Below, piece by piece: positions 49,145-61,015 of a DNA stretch of 64,000 bases. The position numbers were made by a program, and so were the translations under genes. The notes under the pieces are model-generated. The model worked only from the letters and a program-made list of their open reading frames with translations. It ran no database searches and was not told the DNA's origin. The stretch spans positions 12,994,979 to 13,058,978 of the forward strand of contig NC_092872.1 of the NCBI RefSeq assembly GCF_028372415.1, given 5' to 3'. This stretch comes from Notamacropus eugenii. Its lineage: Eukaryota > Chordata > Mammalia > Diprotodontia > Macropodidae. Position 1 is the stretch's first letter; the number at the start of each line of letters is the position of its first letter.

Positions 49145-49283
49145 GGGCAGCTAGGTGGTGCAGTGGATAGAGCAACAGCCCTGGAGTCAGGAGGGCTTGA
49201 GTTCAAATTCAGCCTCAGATACATACTAGCCGTATGACCCTGGGTAAGTCACTTAACCTCAACCGCCTCCAAAAAGAAGAACT
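49145..49283 (+). repeat. Marsupial tRNA-derived SINE
   Basis: GGGCAGCTAGGTGGTGCAG start, 'agcaacagccctggagtca', 'gcttgagttcaaattcagc', 'gaccctgggtaagtcactta' and A-rich end. Confidence 0.93.
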
Positions 49284-49284
49284 G

Positions 49285-49725
49285 TGAAACTGGAAAGAGT
49301 GAGATAAACATGGCTACAGAGGAAATAAAAATAAATAAAAATTCTCTTATTGTAGAGAATCTCTTAGCCCTGAGAAATTCCATCCCAGTGTACCTAAAGA
49401 AGTATTTGTGTAATCTTTTAATTGCAGAACCACTAACATCATAAACTCAGTTTCATAAGAATAAAGAAACGCAAATGTCTCAATTATGAAAAATAAGGAG
49501 AAGAAAAATATGGGAAAGACAGAAGGTACAATAACTTGACGTTAATCTCTAGAAAAACTCCAAAGCAAATCATTTAAAATACATTCAGGAATATTTAAGG
49601 AAAAATGATCACTTTAAGCTAGCATTAGCTTACCAAGAACAACTTATGACAAACTAATCTGACTTCCTTTTCTGGGACCATGTTACCAAAACAAGAGTGC
49701 TATTCCTGTGGTACAAATAGCCTGG
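49285..49725. other. Spacer
   Basis: AT-rich; nothing recognised. Confidence 0.4.
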
Positions 49726-49727
49726 CA

Positions 49728-50000
49728 TTAGTTAATCAACTAAGGAACAAGCATTTCTTAAGAACCTAAGTATCAGGCATTGATGTTAAGTACTGGAGAG
49801 ACCTCTACAAAAGTGCTTACAGTCTAGCTGGGGAAGATACATACATATAAATCTTATGCATACAGAGGTAAATAAAAAATGGATACCAAGTCATTGGGTG
49901 GGAGGGAAGGTATTGATAGGGGTATCAAGGAAGAGCCTCCTATAAAAGCAGAACCTTCAGCTGAACCAGTCTTTTGGGGTACGTTTGTGGAAAGATGGAG
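49728..50000 (+). repeat. Ancient interspersed repeat fragment
   Basis: 'caagcatttcttaagaacct', 'cttacagtctagctgggga' and 'atcaaggaagagcctcctat' follow the family consensus. The open frame at 49879-50169 overlaps it and is not a gene. Confidence 0.55.
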
Positions 50001-50640
50001 AAATGTTGGAGGCATGATTATATATTTAGGTGGATTAAATATGCGTACTGAAAGGATATCAATTAATGAACCAACGTTAACAAAGATCTCTAGCGGTATA
50101 CTTTTATACCACAGAGTTCACAAAGCCTTTTATACGGTGCTTCAAAGCATTTGCCCCAAGTTATTCTGATGAGCTGTCTTTGCTTTATGGCCACTCTGGG
50201 GTGTATTCTAGGAAGGCAGATGCTGTAATCTGTACAAATGCTCTGTCTCTCCCAGCAGCTGGCAAATCTGCACCAGGAGGGGCTTACACGTTTCCTGGAT
50301 TCTGCACAGTGGCCATCGCAGAGGCACTGAGGCCATGAGCGGACTACTGGAAAGATACAACCAAACCAAAATCTCACACAGCTCACTGCAAATGGTACAA
50401 AGTTACCTCACGTTTGTGTCTGTACTGTTTCAAGGCTGACAAAGTGCTTTCTTCACAATATCCCTTCCGGGGAAGTAACGTCAATATTATTACCCGTCCT
50501 TTAAAAGCAAGGAAAGGCCAGGGCAGGGTCCAAGGCTGCCCAGCTGGGTCAGGCCTTTCCCTTCTCCCAGCAGCATCCCTGGTCAGTCACACCAGGGACT
50601 CTGGCTTCACTCTCGGTCCCAAGCCTGACCTGGTACCGGC
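50000..50640. other. Sequence upstream of CpG island 2
   Basis: GC content rises gradually. A MIR-like piece lies at 50410-50560 ('gtaacgtcaatattattacc'). No exon recognised. Confidence 0.35.
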
Positions 50641-52377
50641 CACCTCCGCTTACCGACTCTAAGAAAGCCTTCCCACTCCCACGGCTCAGAAAAGTGCCAG
50701 AACACCCGACTTCGGTCCAAAGATCCGGGTTCCCTGACTGTCTTGTGCTGTCCCTGCCTCAGGTCTCCGCTACTTGCCTTGAAGGAAAGGCCAAGGTCAG
50801 GGTCGAGGGCTCCAGACTCTGCCTCCGAAGCCCCGGGTCCCAGCCCTGCACCCCGCGCAAGGTGACCAGGTCCCCCGCTTTGTCTCCATCTCCTCACCTG
50901 TGGGGTGAGGCTGGGCCGGGCAGACCCTAATGCCCTTCAAGTCCAATCTAACACCCCGGGATACTACCACGTGGGGAGCGCTTCTAAGAGGAGGGCAGGC
51001 CGGCTTAAGAGTGAGTTCATTTGACTACCAGGGAAGAGAAGAGCCCTGCACAAGCACCGGGTACCGTTCTCCCATCGTCGGGGAGCCCAGGTCCAAAGCC
51101 CGGCCGGAGTCCATAGGGATGACCCTCTCTGACCCCTGGGGGGTCCGCCTCTTCCTTGGACTCCTACGCTTAGGACGGCGCCGGCACACCGGGAGCGCTC
51201 CGTAGAGAGCTCCTGATGAGGCAAGATCGAATCATCCCTTACGGAGGTTCGGGCCGAGGCCTCCAAGGGTGAGAGGGGCCTGCTCGCGGACCTGCCCACG
51301 GCCACGCTCGGCCACGCGGACCAAGCCACGCCACGGCCTTTCCTCGGGTCCGGTCCAGACCGAAGCTCCCGAGCCCCGGAGATCGCCCACGCCGCGGCAC
51401 AGAGGTCCGGCCAGCGGGGCTCGGACGGAGCCAAGGCGGGCCAGGCTCCTCTGGCAGGACCAAGTAGGGGCCACACCAACACCAGGACGCGGGGCAGCCC
51501 CCGTCCGAGCGGCTCCTCACGCGCCTCGTTGGGTAAGGCCAAGCCGGCACGGGCCAGCCCGGAGCCCGCCCCCAGCCCTCCTCAGCTCGGACCGGGTACC
51601 GCTCGGTGCCCCCGGGCACGAGAGGCGGCCGCACGCCCCCACCGACTCACTGCAGGGAGAAAACGGGCCGGGCACCCGGGATGCAGTCCGGGCAGAACTG
51701 GGGAGGGGGCACGAGGGCACGGAGCAGGACTCAGAGGCCATCGAGGGCGGGGCGGGGCAGAAGTCGGACCCTGAAGCAGAAGGGGCCTGGGGCTGGGGCA
51801 GGTAACGTGTCACCAACCGCCGGAGAGGAGGACCCCGGGGCCGAGGGAGGGGCATCAGGGGAGAGCCGGAGGTCGGACCTCGGACCGGGGTGCCGCCCGG
51901 GCGGCGGCTGAGGAGGGGGAGCTGGGGGGCTGAGAGGGTGGGGCCAAGTCTCGCGCAGGGTGGTGGGGAGGGGCCGCTGAAGGAAGTGGGGAGGGGCAAC
52001 CCGTGGAGACAGGGCCCCCGGCCCCCGCTGCGTGGGGCGGCCGGGAAGGGAAGCGGGGCGCGGGGAAGGCGTGTGGGGGGGGCAGACCCAGTCATCACCT
52101 CAGGACCCCGTTACCTGTTGCCCGTCGCCTGGCCCACTCCCCTCGGCGGCCCGGGCTCCTCGCGCCGGCGCCAGCCCCCCCTCACCGCTAAGCGACCGGT
52201 GTCACACCGGATGTCCCGCCCCCAGTCCGCCTTGGGCCTATTTCTCATTGGGCCCTGGGGCCGGCCTCCTCCCCACGGGTTGGTCTCTTGGCGCCCGCGA
52301 GCCTCAGTGGCCGTTTGGAGGTGCCGGGTGGGAGCCCAAGGCTCGTGGCCCCCGGGAACTAACCAGCGAGACCGGCT

Positions 52378-52480
52378 CTGGGTGGGGGGGTGGGAGTGGG
52401 GAGGGGGAGAAGTGTGGAAGGGGGAGGGGGAAAAGGAAGGAGAAAGGGAAAGAAAAAAGAAAGGGGAGGGTCAGAGGGGA
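52378..52480 (+). repeat. Polypurine G/A-rich tract
   Basis: About 100 bases are almost purely G and A on the plus strand with several G-runs of 4 or more, directly upstream of the promoter cluster. It could form G-quadruplex or triplex DNA; that is inference. Confidence 0.7.
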
Positions 52481-52490
52481 AAGAGGGCTG

Positions 52491-52571
52491 CTTCCGCCAC
52501 GTGACCCGGAAGAGGCCGCGCTGCCGCTTGTGGGAGTTGTAGTCCTACTTGGGTGGAAGCGGCTCATGCGC
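52491..52571. promoter_or_regulatory. Core promoter cluster: ETS, E-box, ETS, ZNF143-type ACTACAACTCCC, NRF1-like
   Basis: In 80 bases there are CTTCCG (52491, reverse ETS), CACGTGAC (52498-52505, USF/MYC-type E-box), CCGGAAG (52506-52512, ETS/GABP), GGGAGTTGTAGT (52532-52543; reverse complement ACTACAACTCCC, the ZNF143/Staf box common in housekeeping and bidirectional promoters) and CATGCGCGT (near 52565, NRF1-like half site). There is no TATA box. This is the best candidate for the DHX30 transcription start region. Confidence 0.65.
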
Positions 52572-53001
52572 GTTACACCGAGGTTTGTTTCACATCTGTA
52601 ACAACAGGTGAATTGTGCTTTTTATTCTCCCCCCGTGGCGTGTCTCCGCGGCCAGGGGTCGGGGGAGGGGATCGCGGTAGGGGAAGCCCCCGGGGGCTCT
52701 TCCCCTGTTCCTGAAAAGAGCGGGAGGCGGGGAGGCCCCAGGGACCAGGCCGGGCATCTTGGGCCCCACCAGGGGGATCCAGCCTGGGATGGGGACAGTT
52801 AAGAGGCGGGAGCCCGACCCGCCCGTTGCCATGGAGCCCCAGGGGAGGCACCCGGAGGGAAGCCGAGGTCGGGCTGGGCAGGGCCCCGCATCCCGGGACC
52901 TCCGGGGGAGGGGGGGAGCCCCTGATGCTCAGAGGGCAGCTCGGGGAGGCCTGCAGCCCCATCCTTTCTGGCCCAGGCGCCCGCCGATTTCCTGAGGAAG
53001 G

Positions 53002-53428
53002 CCCCGGTGCACCCCTGGAGCCGGGGGAAGCAGCCCCTGAGGCCCGTTCCCGGGGGGGCGGGGGTGGGGGGCGCGGGCCCCTGCGAGGAAGCCCCGGCCA
53101 GGTCCGCGGCCTGGGACGCCGGGTCCGCTCCCCTCGAGCATCTCGGCTGCACGAGCGGAGAAGGCCCGGTGCATCCTGGAACCTTTGTTTGCCATGATGC
53201 GCCTGGACCACTTGAAGGGGAGGCCCGGCGGCTCGGACAGGCCAGCCCCCGGCTCTGCCCCCGGCCCCCTCGGCCGCTCCGCGGGGGGAGCCCGGTGCAT
53301 GCAGGGTTCTTTGTTTGGCTGTGGACGCCCCCCCTGCGGGGGCGGGGCGGGGTGCGGGCCCTCCGTGGGCCCCAGGCGGTTTAACCCTTTGTGGGGGGTG
53401 GCCCGGAGCGTGCGGAGCCCTTTGTTTG
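53002..53428 (+). repeat. Four diverged copies of a ~27-base box (CCCGGTGCAT...TTTGTTTG)
   Basis: Boxes begin at 53002 (partial), 53165, 53291 and 53402, spaced about 165, 126 and 111 bases apart. The last three share CCCGG(T/A)GC(A/G)T, a G-rich middle and TTTGTTTG. The spacers between them are not clearly alike. In minus-strand translation this gives a weak recurring ANKG/PNKE pattern, which I do not regard as coding. Confidence 0.55.
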
Positions 53429-53696
53429 CGGCGGGCCCCGTGGTCTGCAGCCGCTCGGCCCCCAGGCTGCTGCTGGTGCCAGGGGGTCTCCTGGGGACCC
53501 GGGTTAGGAAGGGCCCAGAGCGTCGTTGACCCTGGGGCACCCCCCCCCACTGCCAAGGGGCTGAGCCCTGGGGGCAGCAGATTGGCCCGGAGGGAGCCGC
53601 TGCGGGGAGCGTTCTCCCTGGCTTTGAGGAGATCCCCGGTGGCCTGAGAACAGCCTTGGAGGAGTCCTTGGCTGTCGAGCATCTCGAGGGCCGGGG

Positions 53697-54172
53697 TCGG
53701 GGGCCTAGGGGCGGGCTCCCGTGCCAGGCGGGGGCCTAGGGGCGGGCTCCCGTGCCAGGCGGGGGCCTAGGGGCGGGCTCCCGTGCCAGGCGGGGGCCTA
53801 GGGGCAGGTCCCTGTGCCAGGCGGGGGCCTAGGGGCGGGCTCCCCTGCCAGGCGGGGGCCTAGGGGCAGGTCCCTGTGCCAGGCAGGGGCCTCGGGGCGG
53901 GCCCCTGTGCCAGGCGGGGGCCTAGAGGCAGGTCCCTGTGCCAGGCGGGGGCCTAGGGGCGGGCTCCCCTGCCAGGCGGGGGCCTCGGGGCGGGCTCCCG
54001 TGCCAGGCGGGGGCCTAGGGGCGGGCTCCCCGTGCCAGGCGGGGGCCTAGGGGCGGGCTCCCCTGCCAGGCGGGGGCCTAGGGGCGGGCTCCCCTGCCAG
54101 GCGGGGGCCTAGGGGCGGGCTCCCCTGCCAGGCGGGGGCCTCGGGGCGGGCTCCCCTGCCAGGCGGGGGCCC
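53697..54172 (+). repeat. 31-bp G-rich minisatellite, about 15 copies
   Basis: Tandem units of 31 bases with core GGGGGCCTAGGGGCGGGCTC followed by CCGTGCCAGGC; successive GTGCCAGGC words at 53721 and 53752 give the period. Variants differ mainly at the CCCGTG / CCCCTG / CCCTGTG positions, and one unit near 54027 is 32 bases. Each unit holds a GC-box (GGGGCGGG). The period is not a multiple of three, so frames through it are not coding repeats. Confidence 0.95.
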
Positions 54173-54639
54173 TCCAGCACTGCCCGCCCCGCGCAGGGCC
54201 GTGCTGCCCGCCTCTAGGACTCAGGGCTTCGAGTTGTTTCCAGGCTTCGGCATGGACTGCCCCGGGCAGGGAGGGTGTGAGCGGCCCGAAGCGGCTCCCT
54301 TGGCTTGTCTAAGAGAACAGATCCTGAAGCCGCCACACTGTCCCCCCCCTCCCCAGAAAGTGCCTGGTCCGGCCAGGCCGCGGCTCTATGTAATCTCGGA
54401 CCGGGTCAGCGGAGCCCGCGCTGTGGTTCCGTGGGATCACGGCTCCAAACCTTTGCCTGAGGGCAGGGCCCCCGAGGCAGAAGGCCCGGGCATCATCTGA
54501 GGCCCAAAGCCTCGTCCGCTTGACGCCACTAGAACAAGGTGGTACAAAGTGGGGGCGCGGCGCTTGCGAGGCCCCCCAGTTGGCCGGGGCTGGCAGGCTG
54601 AGTGGGCAGCGGCTCGAGTGACCCACGTTGTCCTTCCCA

Positions 54640-57186
54640 GGAGGAGGCCCAGCCTGGGGATGAAGAGTAGGACAGAGAGGACTTCCTTCCCATTCCAAGG
54701 CTGTAGGAACCCGAGGCTTCCCCTGATCTTGTGAGGTGAGTGTTTAATGAGACCAGGTGGACGTGCAGCGGAGCGCTGGAGAGGGAAAACCCACTCGTGA
54801 CACTTAGAGGGCCGTGGGCGCCTTGGAGGGGTCACCACATAGGGAACCTGGCCAGACATGGAGAAGGGCGCCTGCCTACAGATGGTTAAAGAGGTGCGGT
54901 TGGGTCTGAACCGAGCTTTGTGGATCAATGGATTTCCCCTCCACATAAGGAGCAAAGCAGCTTTCCTTCCTTGTGCGCCCTGCGGAGGGACGAAACCTCC
55001 CGGGATGTCAGCTCCGAGAAGGGATTGGAAAAGGAGCCTAGTTAGCGTGGAATGAGGTAGCTGGCATTTGTTTAATTAAAAACAATGACTTTAGCATGCG
55101 TTGAGAAGCGCTCCTGAAGCCTGTAGCCCCAATGATCTGCTGCCAAATTTTCTTTTGCTATAAAAAGCTATATAAGAAACAGGGGTAGATGTTAATTGAG
55201 CACAAGATCATTTATTATTTAGTGAATTTATTCCCAGATCATGTAGAGTAAAAATGGATTTGGATGGAATGGATTTCAAAGTAACTATTCCATAGTCATG
55301 AACGCACATAAAAAACTTGGCGCACAGTAGGTAATTAATAAATGCTGGTTGGTTGATGGATCCTTTCAGACGCTTCAGATTTTGTGATCATGCTCTGGCT
55401 TCCTTAAATGTGTGATGTGACTTAGTTAAATTGAAAGGGAAAGTTGGCATACATGTTAAAATAAAAGAGAGAGGTCCCAAGATAATAGACGTTTGTGGGC
55501 TAATCAGTAACTTCTCTGTGTAGGCATAAAACCATGTCTTCTAAAGCAAATCCTCGTGTCTGTATTTCCATCTGACGTGAGTTCAGCAGATGTTCATTGA
55601 GTGTGTGCTGGTGTGTAGAACTCAGAGATGAACTAACACACCTCTCTGTCCTCAAGGCCTGGTTGGAGGGCAGTTGAGCAGAATTGTGTCAAGTTTTTAA
55701 AGGACAGGAACAAAGTGCTCGGGAAAGTAGATTCTTTTCTCTTACCACACGCTAATACTCACATTAACACCATCCCTGGAAGGGAAGACATGATCAGAAC
55801 AGACCTGTTACAAACCTGAAATCCTTATCTGTGCCACACATATGAAAATGTGACCTAAGAAAAAATAAGAACAGTGGATGGTGATGAGCTGTAAATCCCT
55901 GCCAGAGTCTCAGCTACACTAAATTACATTGGAATAAAACATCTGTAAAATGTGGATTTTATGGCATTTGGTTTTTTATTATGGTTTTTTTTTTCAGTAT
56001 AAAAATGCTATATCACTGGGATGTTTGTTTTTCTAGTTTCTAAAATTGTTCCTACATTTGGAATGCTTAGGGGCAAACATATGAGAATTTGTGAATTTAT
56101 GACGCAAAGGAAAAACCAGCAGGAGATCAGCAGCTGAATTTTAATTTGACATGACCTATTAGCCATTTTGCCCCTACACTCCAGCCCTTTGTAGAAAGTA
56201 TCCGAAACAAGGAGAAGTACAAAGCATCCTGGAGTGGCAGTTTCCAACAACACCAGACCTCCCCACTGGCTCTAATGACCAATGGTTGACCTAAATGGGA
56301 ACACCTAGAAGTCTAGTGGGAAGGGTGAACTGGTTTCCAGTGACTTAAGAAATTGTCTCGGGCCAGATAAGCCAATGATCTGCCACAAATTCTTAATTGC
56401 TTTAAAAATATAAGAAACTTATTTTTCTATTTAGTTGCTCAGTGCTTTGTTTGGAATCAAGTGGATCCAAATGGAATGTTTGCTCCTTTAATGCAGTGGT
56501 GTTTGCATTTATATTTGTGTCCCTAGCACCTAGCTCAGCAGATGCTTCATAAATGTTTGTTGGGTTTGAATTTTTGTTTTCATTTAATCTATTGTGATGA
56601 AAGAGCTCATTTTTGAGGAATTACAGTCATCTCTGTCCCCATTTAAGAAAGGTCTTACAAGGTAAATCAGTTCCTGGAAACTTATCTCACGTAGACAAAG
56701 CTCAGTAAGCCAGTGAGTTTATAAAGTCTTAGTCCTGTTCCCGATACCAGTTTGGAGGGGTCTTCCCAGAATACTCTGAGATCAAGCTGAAAACAATATG
56801 CTTTTTCAGGCTCAGTTTCTTGATCTGTAAAAGGGGCAATCGTGCTTGTGCTACCTATGTCATAGGATGTTTTTTAAGGCAAATGCTTTGTAAGTCATGA
56901 AATGTTATAAAAATGTGTGTTGTTATTTTTTCTCTTAAATTATAGTCTCCGCTGAAATGTGTTGATTTCTGGAGTGTAGGATTTAAGAGTCATTCTATGG
57001 CTTTCTAACTGAAGAAAACGGATAAAAACTAGAAAAAATCATAGTGCACTGGGGTACATCTTTAACATGAGTGAAAATGATTTGAGCTTATTAATGGAGA
57101 TCTCCCTTTGTCTTCTGCTTAAACAAAGCTTTGCGTGGCATCACTAGGCCAACAATATTGACTTGTCTTTCTGTCTTCCTTCTCAG
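54640..57186 (+). other. Presumed DHX30 5' UTR intron
   Basis: If the first exon lies in CpG island 2, this is intron. A clean donor GAG|GTGAGT near 54736 could end an alternative first exon. L2-like 3' ends occur at 55315-55365 and 56490-56580, and a MIR-like SINE at 56800-56930. Nothing else was recognised. Confidence 0.5.
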
Positions 57187-57241
57187 GATACCATCTTTTT
57201 CACTTTGACAGAGATGTTTAGCCTGGACTCATTCAGAAAAG
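57187..57241 (+). CDS. DHX30: DHX30 exon carrying the start codon of the long isoform
   Basis: Seen: a pyrimidine-rich acceptor (CTTCCTTCTCAG) precedes 57187 and a GTAAGA donor starts at 57242. ATG at 57214 (G at -3) gives MFSLDSFRK plus one base; joined to the exon at 61250 it reads [20 protein letters not shown], the N-terminus of the long human DHX30 isoform with one substitution (A12T). The 27 bases before the ATG are 5' UTR and happen to be open in frame. Known: DHX30 is a DEAH-box RNA helicase with two dsRNA-binding-like domains. It acts in mitochondrial RNA granules and mitoribosome assembly, and cytoplasmically in translation control and as a partner of ZAP (ZC3HAV1). The long isoform that starts here lacks the mitochondrial leader supplied by an alternative first exon. 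The promoter is probably the CpG island about 5 kb upstream. Confidence 0.95.
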
Positions 57242-59244
57242 GTAAGAACCATGTGTATGTCAGGGTAAGAGGAAAATCCAAATGACTTTGAAAATCATTT
57301 TCCTGTTCACTAAGGATCATTACTAATGCCTTACATTCGTATAGTCTTTGTATTTTACAAAGTACTTTCATGTGCTTTATCTCATTTGACTCTTACGGCA
57401 ACCTTAATGAGATAGATAAGACAGATTTTTATCCGCATTTCAGATGTAAGGAGACTGAAACTTAGAAGTTGAGAAGGCTACACATTAAGTCAGACTTCGG
57501 ACCAGAAACTAGATTTGACAGTCCTTGGTCCTTCTTTTTATCGGTGTCGGTGCTGCCTCCCTAGTAAGAACCAGTATTGCTTTTCAGTGTTTCACCAGCA
57601 TTACCCAGATGCCCTGTGTTGAGTGCAGAGTGTTGCTTCTCCTTCTGACAACCTTAGGGATGTGCATGTATCTGAGAAACCTATAGAAAGCACATTACCC
57701 AGCCTGCAGGATGCCCCTCCCAAAGGAAAGGTGTATGGGCCTTTCTCCATCCCACTTCAGGTTACGTTCCCTTGGATTAACTAGAGAGCTATGCTGCTAG
57801 TTATAGGGGAGCAAAAAGAATGATTGGTTTGGTTAGTTATCACTTGTGTAAAAGTTCACAGTATTTTTTCTTCGTGTCCTTTGCTTCTGCTGCTTCTACC
57901 TCCTATCATCTCCTCAGGAAATTATTTACTCTCCTGTTTTTATTAGTTAGTTCTGTACCTGGGTTGGAGATAATCAAATCTAAGGTTATTGTGGCTAACA
58001 GTAGACTGATTTTAAATTCAGGTTTCAGCATTAGGTTGCTTTGTGTCCTGAGATGAATTATTGACTCTTCAGTTACTTGCAAAAATTGGGTGATTGTTTT
58101 TTCCTCTTCCCAGAGAAATGCATTTTTTTTAATGATTATAGTGGACGACACAGTTGAGACATGATCACATGACTCACCACATATCTTGAAAGGTGCTCTG
58201 GGAGAGACTGTCCTCGGATTTATTATTTCCTTGCACTTATGTACAATCTCCTAAATTTTCAAGCCTTCTACATGAGTAGGATTATTTAAATTCAGCTTAG
58301 TACTTGGGTTCTGTTCACATTTATAGAGTACTATCTAATGTTGTACCTTGATTTAACCACATCTAAATGTTGTTTACTTAACTTTAGGCTGAAAAGTCAT
58401 TAGTAGAACATGTAATTCTTTCATTTCTAGCTGCATTGCTGATAGCTGGTAGGTAAAGAGACTTTTCTAAACTCTTTAGCCACCCTGGGTTGCCCATTGC
58501 CTCCTGGAATGCCCCCTAATGCTGCTCGTGAAGGTTCAGAGTAAAGCATTCTGGGTTGAGTTTTCTCAGCCACTGTGATCTCTCCTTCCTCAGAAATTCT
58601 GCAGAACTTGTTTGTGCCATTTATTTGGCAATAAATCATGTGATGCCTTGTTTTATTTCTTCTCTTATTGTGCTGATTTTTCATTTCTCTTGTAAATTGT
58701 TTATAGCTTTTTCCCCAATGTCTTCCATGAACTAGATTGTAAGCCCTTTAAGGGCTAGGATTATGTTGTTCTTTGTATTTCTTGTCATATCACCTGTCAC
58801 CTCAATCCTTGGAGAAATATCTAATTTCATCACTGTGGGTGTTCCCTCTAGATTGCAACCCCTGAAAAAGTTGTGCCCCAAAGCTCATCACCTGGTACTC
58901 AGACTTGTGGTGATGAACCTTTCCATACTTATCTAGGCTAGTCAGCAGACGACAGATGCAATGTTGGCCACCATGCCTGTACATGAAACCTTTCCAGTTT
59001 GGTAAGAATTGTTAAAAACCCAGGGTTACCTCCATGTCAGGATGAGGTTTAGGAGAGAATTTAAAGTAGGTACTAATAAATACTTGTTGATTTATTGATT
59101 AGTCGGTGTGGCAGACCAAGGGACCCTTGTCTAACAGTAGTTTTCACATCTTAAAGTTCTATAAAACTGTATTGAAAAACATACAAAACAGTATTGGTTT
59201 GCTTGGTCCTATCATGCAATCTGTTTTCTTGTTCTGAATGAAGC

Positions 59245-59440
59245 ATTAGTTCATTAATTCATTCAATAAACATTTATTGGTTGTTTACTGTGTACGTAAG
59301 GCCCTGTACTAGTTGCTATGGAAAATTGAAACAGCTCCCCTGCAGACATTTACAATCTAGTTGGGTGAGGGATGTATACAAATAATGACAACCCAATATA
59401 TGAGAACTACTGTATGAGTGGTACAGATAATAAGGGCTGT
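59245..59440 (+). repeat. Ancient interspersed repeat fragment
   Basis: 'attcaataaacatttattgg', 'agacatttacaatctagttg' and 'gggatgtatacaaataatg' match the family at 47390. Confidence 0.6.
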
Positions 59441-60769
59441 CCAAGTTCAGGAAAGGGAGAGATCACTTCTGGTTGCATGCTGGGACCTATTGTGTCAATG
59501 AGTTAGTATCCATACAGCTGTAGTTAACATCAAAGTATAACCATTGAAATCTTGATGAGTAGCCAGTTCCTGCCTTTTTATCAAGACAGATACAAATATC
59601 TGGTTTTCTAGTATTTTAAAGTTCTGAGAAGCGTGTCAGGGTCAGTGAGCAAAAAACTAGAAGGGTCTTTTCTCATTGGCTTCATGCTCCAAAGATATGC
59701 GATTTTATTGCTTTGTTTGCTCCCTTTACACGAACAGTTCTCACTCTGGGTCCGCAGACTTGTTTATTTCAATATTTTGACAGTTGTATTTTAAGACAAT
59801 TGGTTTCCTTTGTAATCATGTGTTATTTTATGCACTTTTAAAACACTGTGGTAAGAAGAGACCCGTAGGCTTTACCAGACTGCCAAAGAAGTCCCTGACC
59901 AAAAAGCTGAATTGACAGTCTCTGTGATTTTCTTTGACTGAAAACTTCAATTTATGGTGACCAAACCTCTATTGATGAATATATCTTGACTTAAATATAC
60001 TGGTCCTTGGACATCAGTCTCATACTCAAAACTTTCCAGTTGGATAGGACTTGTCAGAACGTGAGCTCTGCTGGCATAAGCCTTCAAAAATGTAGGCTCA
60101 GTGCCAAGACATGATGATGACTTTCAGTGGAATCATTTGTTATGAGACGCTGAAAAATGATAAACGTGTAATAGGAAGGCGTATAGCCCCTGAAGTCCAT
60201 GGATCAGATGGATTCTCGGTCCTGGGAACAAGTATTATTTTTAACTTTTATACTTTATCCCTTAAATGCTAAAAGTGCTTATCCAAGCTGATGTGCATAA
60301 CCGTCAAACAATGGTAGAACTTATTTGTACATATATATCCACACATATTTGTACATAGATAAGTGGATTATGTTTCTTCAGCATCCCAGTAATGGTTGGT
60401 GGGAATGGTCCTCCTCTTACATGTAGACAGGTGACAACAGAGAGGTTGCATTGTTTGTGACCACAATTCATCAGTGGTAGGGCTGGCTTTACTTCCCCTG
60501 GTCCTTTATTTCTGTAAGTTTCTTCATCTAGATGATCTTTCTCAGGTGTATACCATTCTGACCATTCATTACTTAGCACCTGTTTTGGAAGAAAGAATGA
60601 AAATATTGCTAAAAATTGTCAGTGGCCAGCACCTTTTCCTGTTAAGGCTTCTTCAGCGTGGCTCATGAGGGAAAGAAGGAAGTTTGAAGGGTAAGAGCAA
60701 AGGTGGTTACTTTGGGAACTCAAAGCACACATAAGGAATGTCATCATGGTTTTATTAAGAAAAATAATT

Positions 60770-61015
60770 CCTTACCTTTGGAAGTCCTTTATACTTTTTT
60801 CAAAGTACTTTGATATCCATTATCTCATTTGATCCTCATAACAACACCGTGAGGCAAATAGGGAGAGTAAAATATCTCCATTCTACAAATGAGAGAGCTA
60901 GTTCTCTTCCAAGTTGTCCAACGTCACACAATTCCTTAGGGGTGGAACTACAACTTCCTGGACTCCTAGTACAGTGTTCTTCCCATTCCCTCATGCCGCC
61001 TTTCAGATGCTACAG
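60770..61015 (+). repeat. MIR SINE
   Basis: 'tatctcatttgatcctcata', 'ccattctacaaatgagagag' and 'cgtcacacaattccttagg' follow the MIR consensus. Confidence 0.8.

Larger units (their letters stand above)
50640..54640. promoter_or_regulatory. CpG island 2, DHX30 promoter region
   Basis: About 4 kb of very GC- and CpG-rich DNA upstream of the DHX30 exons, including a transcription-factor-site cluster near 52.5 kb, a purine tract, a diverged short repeat and a minisatellite. Possible 5' UTR donors on the plus strand are CAG|GTGAAT at 52606 and GAG|GTGAGT near 54736; either could join the acceptor at 57187. On the minus strand, CAG|GTGAGG near 50897 could be a donor of a divergent transcript. None of the long open frames here resembles a known protein. 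Confidence 0.72.

Noticed and set aside
51517..52504. About 200-codon frames on both strands in CpG island 2
   Set aside because: Low-complexity Pro/Gly/Arg products with no recognisable domain; also checked for a DHX30 mitochondrial leader and found none.
52573..53682. 369-codon minus-strand open frame
   Set aside because: GC-rich frame across the diverged box repeat; the apparent repeats (ANKG, PNKE) come from the DNA repeat, and no start or splice context supports it.
53697..54172. CRISPR-like array
   Set aside because: Units are contiguous 31-mers without unique spacers, in a mammalian genome; it is a minisatellite.
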